A stretch of 64,000 bases of DNA from Chitinophaga oryzae (GTDB lineage Bacteria > Bacteroidota > Bacteroidia > Chitinophagales > Chitinophagaceae): the NCBI RefSeq assembly GCF_012516375.2, contig NZ_CP051204.2:496001-560000 (forward strand), in the 5' to 3' direction. The position numbers were made by a program, and so were the translations under genes. The notes under the pieces were generated by a model. That model was given only the letters and a program-made list of their open reading frames with translations. It was not told where the DNA came from and did not search any database. Positions 18,359 through 27,303 of the stretch are shown in pieces; within the stretch, counting starts at the first letter, position 1, and every line of letters starts with the position of its first letter.

Positions 18359-18388
18359 CAAAATTAACTGGCGGTATGGGGACAGCAA
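18359..18388 (-). promoter_or_regulatory. Promoter of the aldo/keto reductase gene
   Basis: On the minus strand, TTG at 18388-18386 and TAATTTTG at 18366-18359 are separated by 19 bases. The -7 box ends 21 bases before the ATG. Confidence 0.55.
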
Positions 18389-18426
18389 TTGTAGCAGGCA
18401 AAGTATTAATTGTAAAAATCAAAGTA

Positions 18427-19317
18427 TTACTGCAGCCGGTAGATATGGGGCGACTGCCCGCTGTGGTTTTTGAAGAAATGGGTGAAGTTGCCCGGATCTT
18501 CAAAACCGAGGCACCAGGCTATTTCGGATATCTGCCAGTCGGTGTGTATCAACAGCAGCCTGGCTTCCAGCAACAGGCGCATACGGATATGTTCGCTCAC
18601 GGTGCGTCCGGTCGATTGTTTTACACATGCATTCAGATGGTTGGGATGTGTATTTAGCTGAACGGCGAACTCCTTCGCGGTTTTCAGTTTCACCTGATGA
18701 TGATTGTATTCGATGGGAAACTGTTTTTCCAGCATATCCGTGAAGCGGTGCGCGAGCGCCTGCGCCGCAGTTTGTGTTCTTTGCGGCGTATGGGCCTCCG
18801 TTGCCAGCCGTTTGCCTTCCAGCATCAGTAACCGCAGGTAAATCAGAATGGCCTCCTGTTTAAATGCGGCATTCTCCTGGTATTCTTTCAGTAATTGCCG
18901 GAAAATGGACTGCAGGTAATCGCACTGCTGCTGGTTGAGCTTAAATACAGCTTTTGCGCCCTGCTGCAGCAACGGGTGATGGAGCAGGTCTTCATGCGGT
19001 GAATGTACGGAGTCGAACAACAGGTCGGTAAAGAGGCAGAAATAGCCTTCCTGTTCTTCTGACGAAGCTCTCCATGTTTTGATCTCATGCGGATTCAGGA
19101 ACAGCAATGTGGGACCATCTATCTCATAGCGGTCTTCCCCCATGGTAAATATCCCTTTGCCTTTGCTGAAAAAGCTGATCTTATAATAATCCCTTCTGCT
19201 GGCGATCACTTCGTCCACGCAGGGATACTCTGCCCGGTCATGTACAGCAAAGCTGCCTTTTAGCGGCGCTTTGGGTATCATATGCGGGGAGTACAGTTTT
19301 TCGGTGAAGTCCTCCAT
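18427..19317 (-). CDS. AraC-family transcription regulator
   Basis: An N-terminal cupin-like sensing domain (YKISFFSKGKGIFTMGEDRYEI, GPTLLFLNPHEIKTW) is followed by a C-terminal AraC double helix-turn-helix over about the last 100 residues, with KTAKEFAVQLNTHPNHLNACVKQ and ISEIAWCLGFEDPGNFTHFFKNHSG. The frame is open to 19362, but a TACATTTG -7 box covers 19367-19360. Starts at 19362 (TTG) or 19356 (ATG) would therefore lie at or above the transcription start, so the ATG at 19317 (MEDFTEKLY) is preferred. The aldo/keto reductase gene next to it is a plausible target. Confidence 0.85.
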   Translation of the reverse strand: MEDFTEKLYSPHMIPKAPLKGSFAVHDRAEYPCVDEVIASRRDYYKISFFSKGKGIFTMGEDRYEIDGPTLLFLNPHEIKTWRASSEEQEGYFCLFTDLLFDSVHSPHEDLLHHPLLQQGAKAVFKLNQQQCDYLQSIFRQLLKEYQENAAFKQEAILIYLRLLMLEGKRLATEAHTPQRTQTAAQALAHRFTDMLEKQFPIEYNHHQVKLKTAKEFAVQLNTHPNHLNACVKQSTGRTVSEHIRMRLLLEARLLLIHTDWQISEIAWCLGFEDPGNFTHFFKNHSGQSPHIYRLQ

Positions 19318-19359
19318 TCTTTGGAGCTGAATGGCGGGGGTTTTTTGAATAGGCATTAC

Positions 19360-19367
19360 CAAATGTA
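19360..19367 (-). promoter_or_regulatory. -7 promoter element of the AraC-type gene
   Basis: On the minus strand 19367-19360 reads TACATTTG. No good -33 box is visible. It overlaps the upstream-most possible start codons and decides the start chosen for the gene. Confidence 0.4.
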
Positions 19368-19632
19368 ACGGTTTCCCGATAAATTTTTTAACGTAAGGCG
19401 GGAGGGCAATGTTAAGTTTTTATACAGGCTGATAGCTTCAAACCCTTTGCAGTATTGTACGGAGTTGTTAAATGCAACTATGATGCAAATTCATTTTTGA
19501 TTTATTTCCGAAAATTTCACAATTTGTTAACGCCTTTATCAACCAAAATCTTGTTATCATCGATGCCTTGATGATCCCTTGTACAGAGCGTCCTGCCTGC
19601 AATGTGGATAAGCAAGATACTAAAAGTTACCT

Positions 19633-19677
19633 GCGGAATGACTGTGCTTTTTTAAGGCAGTTTTCCGCTTTTTTTTT
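19633..19677 (+). terminator. Orphan terminator-like hairpin upstream of the glycosyltransferase
   Basis: Stem GCGGAA-GACTG (19633-19644) pairs with CAGT-TTCCGC (19658-19668) with one mismatch, followed by nine T. No + strand gene lies upstream within the 411-base gap, so it would end a short untranslated RNA, or attenuate the glycosyltransferase transcript 50 bases before its ATG. The rest of 19368-19632 shows no gene; a short ATCATC/GATGAT inverted repeat sits near 19558-19575. Confidence 0.5.
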
Positions 19678-19728
19678 GCTGACAACATCATACAAATCCC
19701 TGTCATTGATCAATCAAAATCATATTCC

Positions 19729-21282
19729 ATGGAGCTGAGCCAGCGTCGTACTTCCCTGTTATTGCTCTTGTTGTTTCTGGTATTCAAAATGGCGTTTCAG
19801 TATTCGGTGGTGAATCCGGCCTTTGAGCTGCATCGCGATGAGTATCTGCATCTGGACATGGGATATCATCTGGCGGCGGGATATCTGTCGGTGCCTCCTT
19901 TTACGGCGTTCAACTCCCTGCTGATCAGGTGGCTGGGCGGCGGTGAGTGGTGGGTACGTTTTTTCCCGGCGTTGTACGGTGCGCTGACCATGGTGGTGAT
20001 ATGGCGCATGGTGCGTTTCCTGGGCGGCGGGCTGTATGCGCAGGCGCTGGCACTGTCGCTGTTCATTTGTTCCGCTTTTTCCCGATTGAACGTGCTTTAT
20101 CAGCCTAACGCTTTCGACGTGCTGGTATGGGCGTCGTTATGCTGGCTGATGATGCGTTATCTGCAAAGCCAGCAGGGAAAATGGCTGTTGTGGGCGGGCG
20201 TAGTGGCGGGGATCGGAGTGCTTAATAAATACACCGTGGTGGTGTTGCTGGCCGGATGGCTGGGGGCTTTGCTGCTATCGTCACACCGGCGTATTTTCCG
20301 GGACAAGGCGCTTTATCTGGGAGCGCTGATCGCGCTGGCGTTGGCGGCGCCTAACCTGATATGGCAGATACAGCAGGGGTTTCCGGTGCTGCACCATATG
20401 AAAGAACTGGCGGACACGCAACTGGTGCATGTGAACCGGATGGACTTTGCGGCGGACCAGTTTATTTTTTTCCTGGGCGGCGCCTTTCTCATAGTGGCGG
20501 CGTTCACAGGTTTGTTTTTTTACTGGCCCTACCGGTTATACCGTGTTGTTTTGCTGATGTACGTGCTGGTGATATTGCTGTTGATTTATATGCGGGCCAA
20601 GAGTTATTACGCGCTGGGGCTTTACCCGGTATTGATAGCCTTTGGCTGTGCTTACTGGGAGCGTGTTTTCCGGAACGGCTGGAGCCGTTATCTGCGCATA
20701 CTATGGCTGGCCATAGTAGTCCTGCCTTTTGTATATCTGCTCAATGTAATTTTCCCGGTGATGAGTCCCGCGCAGATACGGGAGAAGTCCGGCAAGTTTG
20801 CCGCCCTGGGCATGTTGCGATGGGAAGACGGGAAAAATCATGCGTTGCCACAGGACTTCGCAGATATGCTGGGGTGGCGGGAAACCGCGCAGCTGGCGAT
20901 GCAGGCATGGCTGCGCGTGCCGGAGCATGACAGGAAAAACACGCTGGTCCTTTGCGAAAACTATGGCGAGGCAGGAGCGCTCAACTATTATAACCGCGGC
21001 CGGATGCCGGCAGCGGTATCTTTCAATGCAGATTACGTGTACTGGTTTCCGCCGCTGGACTCCCTGCATTACATCGTGCTGGTAGGCGAAGCGCCTTCCG
21101 AAGCCCATCGCCCGCTGATCGGGCGGATAGAGAAGGTGGGCTCGCTGGAAGACCCGCTGGCCCGGGAGTATGGCGCGCCGGTATACCTGCTGTCGGGACT
21201 GTCGCCCGAAGTGCCGGCACTGCTGCGTAAAGCGGTGCAGGAACGGCAGCGGAGCTATCACTGGAAGCAGGGAAGGCAGTGA
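19729..21282 (+). CDS. Membrane glycosyltransferase of the GT39/ArnT-like (PMT_2) family
   Basis: The 517-residue protein is predicted to cross the membrane about ten times in its first 350 residues and to end in a soluble region of about 150 residues. Near the first periplasmic loop is FELHRDEYLHLDMGYHLAAGYLSVPPF, which matches the acidic DE-type active-site loop of polyprenyl-phosphate-sugar transferases such as ArnT and PMT. NVLYQPNAFDVLVWA is the second conserved region. It probably moves a sugar from a lipid carrier to an exported acceptor; donor and acceptor are unknown. It stands alone, convergent with birA. Confidence 0.8.
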   Translation: MELSQRRTSLLLLLLFLVFKMAFQYSVVNPAFELHRDEYLHLDMGYHLAAGYLSVPPFTAFNSLLIRWLGGGEWWVRFFPALYGALTMVVIWRMVRFLGGGLYAQALALSLFICSAFSRLNVLYQPNAFDVLVWASLCWLMMRYLQSQQGKWLLWAGVVAGIGVLNKYTVVVLLAGWLGALLLSSHRRIFRDKALYLGALIALALAAPNLIWQIQQGFPVLHHMKELADTQLVHVNRMDFAADQFIFFLGGAFLIVAAFTGLFFYWPYRLYRVVLLMYVLVILLLIYMRAKSYYALGLYPVLIAFGCAYWERVFRNGWSRYLRILWLAIVVLPFVYLLNVIFPVMSPAQIREKSGKFAALGMLRWEDGKNHALPQDFADMLGWRETAQLAMQAWLRVPEHDRKNTLVLCENYGEAGALNYYNRGRMPAAVSFNADYVYWFPPLDSLHYIVLVGEAPSEAHRPLIGRIEKVGSLEDPLAREYGAPVYLLSGLSPEVPALLRKAVQERQRSYHWKQGRQ

Positions 21283-21484
21283 TGGCGGGATGGCGCATCA
21301 GACGTTTCTATGCCGGCGGCCGCATCGCAGGCTGACCGGGTTTCTGTTTGTAAATAACACCACGTTTATGCGGCTGATCGTTGCGGGACCGCTTACCTCC
21401 TGGTGGCGCTGCCGGGCGCCGTTCCGGTAGCTGAAATTCAGCAGGTGATCTGCGGCTGTCGCCGGAACTTTTACCCCGCGGCCG

Positions 21485-22225
21485 TTAGCTCAGCACAAAC
21501 TCTACTTCGCCGAAGCCCAGCCGGAGGACCTCCCCTTCTCTTTCGAGGCAGAGGTGCCCGTCGGGCAGCACGTTGCGGATAATGCCCTGGAAAACGACCC
21601 CGTCTTTACGGTACAGGCCGGGTTGCTGCCAGCGGAACAGTTTGGCGGTATATTCTGCCAATAATGTATCGAGAGCGGACATCTGCAGTGTCCGGATGCG
21701 GGCATCGAGGCAGCGGCAGAGTTCCTGCGCCAGGGTGGCGGCGTCCCAGTTTTTGCCGGTGATCTGCTTCAGCGACACGGCGTTGGGCAGGTGCTCCGGA
21801 AATTTCCCCTGGTTCAGGTTGAGTCCGATGCCGATAATGGCATAATGCCACATATTACCCCTCAAAACGTTCTCTATCAGGATGCCTCCTGCCTTTCTGT
21901 CACGCCAGTAAATATCATTGGGCCATTTGATGGCTGTTTCATCGCCGGCATAGGCAGAGAAGAAATCGTGTGTGCCGAGGGCTACTGCCATGCTTAGCAT
22001 AAACTGGCGGGAAAGCGGCAACATGGCTGGTTGCAGCGCTATGGAGAGGGCTATGATATCACCGGCCCGGGCTACCCATTGTTTGCCGCGGGTCCCTTTT
22101 CCTGCCGTTTGGTTGCTGGTAAACCAGGCTGTACCGGATGTCACCTGGCCCGAATTTACCCGCTCCATGGCATAGTTATTGGTGCTGTCAATTTCGTCTA
22201 ATATATAAAACGGGTGTCCTACCAC
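21485..22225 (-). CDS. birA: Biotin-[acetyl-CoA-carboxylase] ligase
   Basis: BirA activates biotin with ATP and attaches it to the biotin carboxyl carrier protein. The 246-residue protein has the ligase core: LDEIDSTNNYAMERV, the biotinyl-AMP loop TAGKGTRGKQWVA, KWPNDIYWRDRKAGGILIEN, GIGLNLNQ, and a small C-terminal SH3-like domain (FQGIIRNVLPDGHLCLEREG). It has no N-terminal DNA-binding domain, so it is the monofunctional type that does not repress biotin genes. It is convergent with the glycosyltransferase gene; the 200-base gap between them shows nothing clear. Confidence 0.93.
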   Translation of the reverse strand: MVGHPFYILDEIDSTNNYAMERVNSGQVTSGTAWFTSNQTAGKGTRGKQWVARAGDIIALSIALQPAMLPLSRQFMLSMAVALGTHDFFSAYAGDETAIKWPNDIYWRDRKAGGILIENVLRGNMWHYAIIGIGLNLNQGKFPEHLPNAVSLKQITGKNWDAATLAQELCRCLDARIRTLQMSALDTLLAEYTAKLFRWQQPGLYRKDGVVFQGIIRNVLPDGHLCLEREGEVLRLGFGEVEFVLS

Positions 22226-22339
22226 ATGAACCTTTTTTAGTCTTAAAACAGCCGGAAAAGTAATTCATTTTATTATTTTCTTAACATTTGTAGGCCCTTG
22301 AGCATGATATTTCTGCACGTTATATTAGTGCTTGTTTAG

Positions 22340-22347
22340 TAACTTTG
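22340..22347 (+). promoter_or_regulatory. -7 promoter element of the rsfS-ftsH operon
   Basis: TAACTTTG matches TAnnTTTG and lies 36 bases before the TTG start of rsfS; a weak TTTC at 22310-22313 may be the -33 box. Confidence 0.5.
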
Positions 22348-22383
22348 ACAATTAAAGTTTATTTTTAACAAAAACGAGATTTA

Positions 22384-22788
22384 TTGGCACCCTTAACCGT
22401 TCTGAGCACGAGGAAAAAGGCCCAAACGCGCCTGACCAGAGAAAGTGAAATTTTTACCACCATCATAAAAGCCATACAGGAAAAGAAGGGGGAAAATATC
22501 GTATCCCTGGATCTACGCCAGATTCCTGAAGCTGTGGCCGATTTCTTTGTAATATGTGAAGCCAATTCCAATACCCAGGTAAGAGCTATCGCCGATTTTG
22601 TTGCACACGAAGTGGAGCTGAAAGTAGGTGAAGCCCCTTATAAACACGAGGGCTTTACTGCTCAACAGTGGATACTGGTGGACTATGTAAACATTGTTGT
22701 ACATATATTCCAGCCGGAAACAAGGAAGTTCTATAATCTCGAAGAAATGTGGAGTGACGCCGACAGGATGGACCACAACGATGACTGA
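22384..22788 (+). CDS. rsfS: Ribosome silencing factor RsfS
   Basis: RsfS binds ribosomal protein uL14 and blocks joining of the subunits when nutrients run short. The 134-residue protein carries the family core (residues 18-120) with IVSLDLRQIPEAVADFFVICEANSNTQVRAIADFV, KHEGFTAQQWILVDYVNIVVHIFQPETRKFYNLEEMWSDA. The frame begins with a TTG at 22384; no ATG precedes the conserved core, which supports this unusual start. It has its own promoter and is followed 77 bases later by ftsH. Confidence 0.93.
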   Translation: MAPLTVLSTRKKAQTRLTRESEIFTTIIKAIQEKKGENIVSLDLRQIPEAVADFFVICEANSNTQVRAIADFVAHEVELKVGEAPYKHEGFTAQQWILVDYVNIVVHIFQPETRKFYNLEEMWSDADRMDHNDD

Positions 22789-22865
22789 ACAAAACAGTCG
22801 TGAAAGTATTAATTATTATATAAATATTCTGATTGTAATAAACATCCGTAAAGGAGCGTAAGATT

Positions 22866-24899
22866 ATGGAAAAAGGAGGCAATAACTTCAACAAGGGTTC
22901 AGAGAAATCTCCAAAGAAAGGACCGAAGTTCAATATATACTGGGTATATGCCTTTATAGGCATCGCCCTGCTCGCAATGAACTTCCTTCCGGACTTCAGA
23001 CCCTCTACCAAAGAGATCAGCTTCCAGGAGTTTCAGGTAAGTTATTTGAAACCTGGGGACGTAGATAAATTGGTTGTCGTAAACAAGAAATATGTAGAAG
23101 TCTACATAAAACAGGACAGTCTTAAACTGCCAAAATTCACGGAAGTGGCCAGAAGCCGTTTTGGCGGCGGCCTGAATCCGGGTCCTCACTACCGTTTCTC
23201 TATTGGTAGTGAAGAGAGCTTCAAAAAAGATATCGACAAAGCCCAGGAAGGCATACCGATGGAAAGCCAGGTGAAAATCTCCTATGACGAGCGTCAAAGC
23301 TGGTTTGAACCCATCTTCCAGCTGCTGCTGCCGATCATCCTGATTATTGGCCTGTGGGTATTGCTGATGCGCAAAATGGGCGGCCCTGCCGGCGGTAGCG
23401 GTGGCCCGGGCGGTATCTTCAATATCGGCAAGTCCAAAGCTACCCTGTTCGATAAAGGCACCCGCGTAAACATCACGTTCAACGATGTGGCCGGTCTCGA
23501 CGAAGCGAAAGTGGAAGTGATGGAAATCGTGGACTTCCTCAAAAATCCGAAAAAATACACCGCCCTGGGTGGTAAAATACCGAAAGGCGCCCTGCTGGTA
23601 GGTCCTCCGGGTACCGGTAAAACCCTGCTGGCGAAAGCGATGGCAGGCGAAGCACAGGTTCCTTTCTTCTCCATGTCCGGTTCTGATTTCGTGGAACTGT
23701 TCGTAGGGGTAGGCGCCAGCCGTGTACGCGACCTGTTCAAACAAGCCCGCGAAAAAGCGCCCTGTATCATCTTCATCGATGAAATTGATGCGATCGGCCG
23801 TGCCCGGGGTAAAAATGTCATGATGAGCAACGACGAAAGGGAAAACACCCTCAACCAGCTGCTCGTGGAAATGGACGGTTTCGGTACCGACAGCGGTATC
23901 ATCATCCTCGCGGCCACTAACCGCCCGGATGTGCTGGACAGCGCCCTGCTGCGCCCCGGCCGTTTTGACCGTCAGATCTCTATCGACAAACCAGACCTGG
24001 CCGGAAGAGAAACCATTTTCGAAGTACACCTGAAGCCCATCAAAACATCCCCTAACCTGGATGTGAAGAAACTGGCCTCCATGACGCCCGGTTTTGCCGG
24101 CGCCGATATCGCCAACGTATGTAACGAAGCGGCCCTGATCGCCGCCCGTAAAGGCAAAACACAGGTGGAAATGGAAGACTTTAACGATGCCATCGACCGT
24201 GTGATCGGTGGTCTCGAAAAGAAAAACAAAATCATCTCCCCCGAAGAAAAAGAAGTCATCGCTTATCACGAAGCAGGACATGCTATCTGCGGATGGTACC
24301 TCGAACACGCTAACCCGCTGGTGAAAGTGACTATCGTACCCCGCGGCGTGGCTGCGCTCGGATACGCTCAATATCTGCCAAAAGAACAATACCTGTACAA
24401 TACCGAACAACTGCTCGACGATATCTGCATGACCCTTGGCGGCCGTGCCGTGGAAGAGCTGGTATTCGGTAAAATATCCACCGGCGCGCAAAACGACCTG
24501 CAGGTAATTACCCGCATGGCCTACGCTATGGTGACCGTATACGGTATGAACGATAAAATAGGCAACGTGTCTTTCTATGACCCGAACAGCGACCAGTCTT
24601 TCACCAAACCGTACTCCGAGGAAACATCCCGGCTGATCGACGAAGAGGTGAGAAAACTGATCGACGCGGCTTATGTGCGGACTAAAAACCTCCTGACCGA
24701 AAGAATGGAACAGGTGAAAACCCTTGCAAAGGAACTGCTGGAAAAAGAAGTTTTATACCAGTCCGACCTGGAAAGACTGATCGGCAAACGTCCTTATGAT
24801 GTGCCGAGAGAACATCACCTGGGTAAAGAAGGCATGACGACTGACGGTGTACATCCGACAGACATCATCAACCCTTCTCCTTCACCTGCTAATGCATAA
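22866..24899 (+). CDS. ftsH: ATP-dependent zinc metalloprotease FtsH
   Basis: FtsH is a hexameric inner-membrane AAA+ protease that extracts and degrades membrane and short-lived soluble proteins. Two membrane helices (about residues 24-42 and 148-168) flank a periplasmic domain. The AAA module has Walker A GPPGTGKT (246-253), Walker B IIFIDEID (301-308) and the second region of homology [20 protein letters not shown] (350-369). The zinc protease site is HEAGH (468-472). Length of 677 is normal for Bacteroidota. The N-terminal 20 residues are Lys/Gly rich. It lies 8 bases from the LUD-domain gene. Confidence 0.97.
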   Translation: MEKGGNNFNKGSEKSPKKGPKFNIYWVYAFIGIALLAMNFLPDFRPSTKEISFQEFQVSYLKPGDVDKLVVVNKKYVEVYIKQDSLKLPKFTEVARSRFGGGLNPGPHYRFSIGSEESFKKDIDKAQEGIPMESQVKISYDERQSWFEPIFQLLLPIILIIGLWVLLMRKMGGPAGGSGGPGGIFNIGKSKATLFDKGTRVNITFNDVAGLDEAKVEVMEIVDFLKNPKKYTALGGKIPKGALLVGPPGTGKTLLAKAMAGEAQVPFFSMSGSDFVELFVGVGASRVRDLFKQAREKAPCIIFIDEIDAIGRARGKNVMMSNDERENTLNQLLVEMDGFGTDSGIIILAATNRPDVLDSALLRPGRFDRQISIDKPDLAGRETIFEVHLKPIKTSPNLDVKKLASMTPGFAGADIANVCNEAALIAARKGKTQVEMEDFNDAIDRVIGGLEKKNKIISPEEKEVIAYHEAGHAICGWYLEHANPLVKVTIVPRGVAALGYAQYLPKEQYLYNTEQLLDDICMTLGGRAVEELVFGKISTGAQNDLQVITRMAYAMVTVYGMNDKIGNVSFYDPNSDQSFTKPYSEETSRLIDEEVRKLIDAAYVRTKNLLTERMEQVKTLAKELLEKEVLYQSDLERLIGKRPYDVPREHHLGKEGMTTDGVHPTDIINPSPSPANA

Positions 24900-24907
24900 T
24901 TTTTGAT

Positions 24908-25543
24908 ATGAAGATTTCTCCTGCCAAGGAAAATATTCTGAAGAGAGTACGGAATGCGTTAAGCCAGCCAGTACAGTTGCCCTTCCCCAATTCGGAGGGC
25001 AACTCCACTGTTTTTAAGACAGACAACGAAGGACTGGAGCTGAGATTTGCGGAAGAATTTACAAGGTTACAGGGGAAATTTGTTTTCTGTACCAGCAAAG
25101 CAGAACTGATCGAAAACCTGCGATTGCTGTCTGATAATAAGGAATGGCGGAATGTTTACTGCCAGACGCCTTCCCTGCAGAAGCTGATAGGCAAAAATGA
25201 TCTGCCTACCTTAAACCAGGGGAATATTCACGAGGCAGATGCCGCTATTACGGACTGTGAATACCTGATAGCCCGCACCGGTACAGTGGTGCTCAGCGCC
25301 GCTCAGCCCAGCGGAAGAGTAGTGCCGGTATATGCACCTGTTCACATTATGGTGGCTTATACCCACCAGCTGGTGTTTGACCTGAAAGATGCTTTCAACA
25401 GGCTGAAAGACAAATACGGTAACGACCTGCCTTCTGCAATATCCTTTGCTACAGGTCCCAGCCGTACGGCAGACATCGAAAAAACACTGGTTGTGGGCAT
25501 CCACGGACCGAAAGAAGTATACGTATTTTTAGTAGACGAATAA
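24908..25543 (+). CDS. LUD-domain protein (LutC/YkgG family)
   Basis: The 211-residue protein has the LUD fold of LutC-type proteins, some of which take part in lactate oxidation with LutA and LutB. Landmarks are DCEYLIARTGTVVLSAAQPSGRVVPVYAPVHIMVA and the ending ISFATGPSRTADIEKTLVVGIHGPKEVYVFLVD, in which GPSRTADIE is characteristic. There is no lutA or lutB here; instead it directly follows ftsH, a linkage common in Bacteroidota. Its role in this setting is unknown. Confidence 0.88.
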   Translation: MKISPAKENILKRVRNALSQPVQLPFPNSEGNSTVFKTDNEGLELRFAEEFTRLQGKFVFCTSKAELIENLRLLSDNKEWRNVYCQTPSLQKLIGKNDLPTLNQGNIHEADAAITDCEYLIARTGTVVLSAAQPSGRVVPVYAPVHIMVAYTHQLVFDLKDAFNRLKDKYGNDLPSAISFATGPSRTADIEKTLVVGIHGPKEVYVFLVDE

Positions 25544-25554
25544 ATCATCAGCAG

Positions 25555-25619
25555 TAGCCTTCCGCTTACAGGTTTTAACAGAACATCCCGTTCTCTTAAA
25601 AACCATATGCGGAAGGCTA
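25555..25619 (+). ncRNA. Nested hairpin in the lpxH leader
   Basis: Three coaxial helices: 25555-25565 with 25609-25619 (11 bp, TAGCCTTCCGC), 25571-25576 with 25599-25604 (6 bp) and 25580-25584 with 25590-25594 (5 bp). The structure ends one base before the first lpxH ATG and has no T-run, so it is unlikely to be an ordinary terminator. It may control lpxH translation or processing of the ftsH-LUD transcript. Confidence 0.5.
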
Positions 25620-25620
25620 T

Positions 25621-26466
25621 ATGTTTGAGGATAACGCATATTGTCAGATGGAAATTCCTTTACCAGCCAATAAGAAAATATATTTTGCTTCCGACTTTCA
25701 TCTCGGAGCGCCCAACATGACCGTCAGCCGGGAGCGGGAAAAGCTCATCGTGCAATGGCTGGAGATGGTGGAAAAAGATGCTGCGCATATCTTCCTGGTA
25801 GGGGACCTTTTCGATTTCTGGTTTGAATATAAACATGTGATCCCTAAAGGATATACCCGGCTGCTGGGCAAACTGGCAGCCCTTACCGACAAAGGCATCG
25901 GTATATCCGTATTCATCGGTAACCATGACATGTGGATGGACGGCTACTTTGAAGAGGAGCTGAACATCCCGGTTTATTACGAGCCGCAGGTGTTTACCAT
26001 CAGCGGTAAAAAATTCTATATTGGCCATGGCGACGGGCTCGGTCCGGGCGATCATGGTTATAAATTCCTCAAAAAAATATTCCGTAACCCGGTATGCCGC
26101 TGGTTGTTTTCCTGCATTCATCCGGTAATGGGCATCTCGCTGGCCAACTATTTCAGCCGTAAAAGCCGCGCTGCTACCGGTCAGGAGCTGGAACATTTCC
26201 TGGGAGAAGACCAGGAGTGGCTGGCTATTTACAGCCGTGAGGTGTTGCAGCGGGAACACTTCGACTATTTTATTTTCGGCCACCGCCATCTGCCGCTGGA
26301 CCTGCGGGTGGGGCCCGACAGCCGGTACATCAATCTGGGTGAATGGCTGAATTATACTTCCTACGCCGTTTTCGACGGCGCTACCGCTACGCTGGAATTC
26401 TTTACAGAAGCGGGGGCCGCACTGGCGCAATCAGGCGTCAAGGATCTCGTGCAGGATCGGCGGTGA
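25621..26466 (+). CDS. lpxH: UDP-2,3-diacylglucosamine diphosphatase (LpxH-type)
   Basis: A calcineurin-like metallophosphoesterase that would hydrolyse UDP-2,3-diacylglucosamine to lipid X in lipid A synthesis. Metal-ligand motifs appear in order: FASDFHLGA (residues 22-30), GDLFDFWFE (61-69), GNHDMW (100-105), GHGDGLG (135-141) and FGHRHLP near residue 219. The Bacteroidota enzymes of this type have about 250-280 residues. An ATG at 25648 (MEIPLPANKK) is an alternative start nearer the usual N-terminus. The 3' end overlaps convergent recO by 36 bases. Confidence 0.9.
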   Translation: MFEDNAYCQMEIPLPANKKIYFASDFHLGAPNMTVSREREKLIVQWLEMVEKDAAHIFLVGDLFDFWFEYKHVIPKGYTRLLGKLAALTDKGIGISVFIGNHDMWMDGYFEEELNIPVYYEPQVFTISGKKFYIGHGDGLGPGDHGYKFLKKIFRNPVCRWLFSCIHPVMGISLANYFSRKSRAATGQELEHFLGEDQEWLAIYSREVLQREHFDYFIFGHRHLPLDLRVGPDSRYINLGEWLNYTSYAVFDGATATLEFFTEAGAALAQSGVKDLVQDRR

Positions 26467-27168
26467 GTGGAGTTCCGTGAAATCCGGCATATGCAGCCGG
26501 AGGAAGTCCAGGTATGCGTATAATAGTTTTCTTCTTTTTTCTTTTGTCATGTGGATGGATGCCAGCTGCTGTACTTCGCTGCACTGGAACAGCCGGTCGG
26601 TGAGCTCACTGTATTCGGGGTCCAGGTGATCGGTATGATGTGGCGGCAGGTCCGAAAACGTTCCCTCCTGCAAGTCGAGGTAAGGGGTATATTCCGAAAA
26701 ATGACCGTTGAGCCGGAAGCCCAGGAATGCCGCCAGTTTCAGCGTGTAATACAGCGGCAGGTTAGCGATGACCGCCGTGGGCGAACCGTCCAGCAGCTGC
26801 AATGTATTTTCCGTAAAATAGTACAGGTCCAGATGTTGCTCCGGTTGCTTCAGGCTTTTCTGCAGCAACTCTATCAGATAGAGGGCAATAGTGTTTTTCA
26901 CCACGTTGTAGTGCAGGGAGGTATAGATATAACCCAGCTTGAATTCAGAGATACGCTGCAGGTTTTTGATCTCGTGATGATATACCACCAGTTCAAGGAT
27001 ATTACCGGGTTGGAGCAGGTTGCCTTTGGCAGCTTTGGGTTTGGACGACCGCACGCCGTTCACGATATAGGACTGAAGGCCGAACAATTCCGTGAAGATG
27101 CCTACGATCACGCTCGTGTCGCCATATTTCACCGTACGTAATACTATGCCGCGTGTTTTGTGAAGCAA
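26431..27168 (-). CDS. recO: DNA repair protein RecO
   Basis: RecO loads RecA with RecR at single-strand gaps. The N-terminal OB fold is clear (HKTRGIVLRTVKYGDTSVIVGIFTELFG, SYIVNGVR), followed by a helical domain. The frame is open to a TTG at 27222, but a TACATTTG -7 box covers 27227-27220, so translation most likely starts at the TTG at 27168, giving MLHKTRGIVL, the family's normal N-terminus (about 245 residues). No ATG is available between. The C-terminus overlaps lpxH by 36 bases, which could couple their expression by antisense. Confidence 0.9.
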   Translation of the reverse strand: MLHKTRGIVLRTVKYGDTSVIVGIFTELFGLQSYIVNGVRSSKPKAAKGNLLQPGNILELVVYHHEIKNLQRISEFKLGYIYTSLHYNVVKNTIALYLIELLQKSLKQPEQHLDLYYFTENTLQLLDGSPTAVIANLPLYYTLKLAAFLGFRLNGHFSEYTPYLDLQEGTFSDLPPHHTDHLDPEYSELTDRLFQCSEVQQLASIHMTKEKRRKLLYAYLDFLRLHMPDFTELHSPPILHEILDA

Positions 27169-27219
27169 CTGTCTGTGTTTTAAGGATGCCGCAGGAATAA
27201 AGTTGCAATTTAGGGCAAA

Positions 27220-27227
27220 CAAATGTA
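27220..27227 (-). promoter_or_regulatory. -7 promoter element of recO
   Basis: On the minus strand 27227-27220 reads TACATTTG. It covers the upstream-most TTG of the recO frame and supports the later start. Confidence 0.45.
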
Positions 27228-27303
27228 ATTCATCTGCCGGCGGCGGGTTAGCTAATGGGGATTTTAACTACCTTTACGCCATTTAACAAATTGAAAAATC
27301 CTT

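Noticed and set aside
22899..24491. A 530-codon open frame antisense to ftsH
   Set aside because: It is Phe/His/Gln-rich without any motif, and lies wholly against a perfectly conserved ftsH; it follows from codon bias of the real gene.
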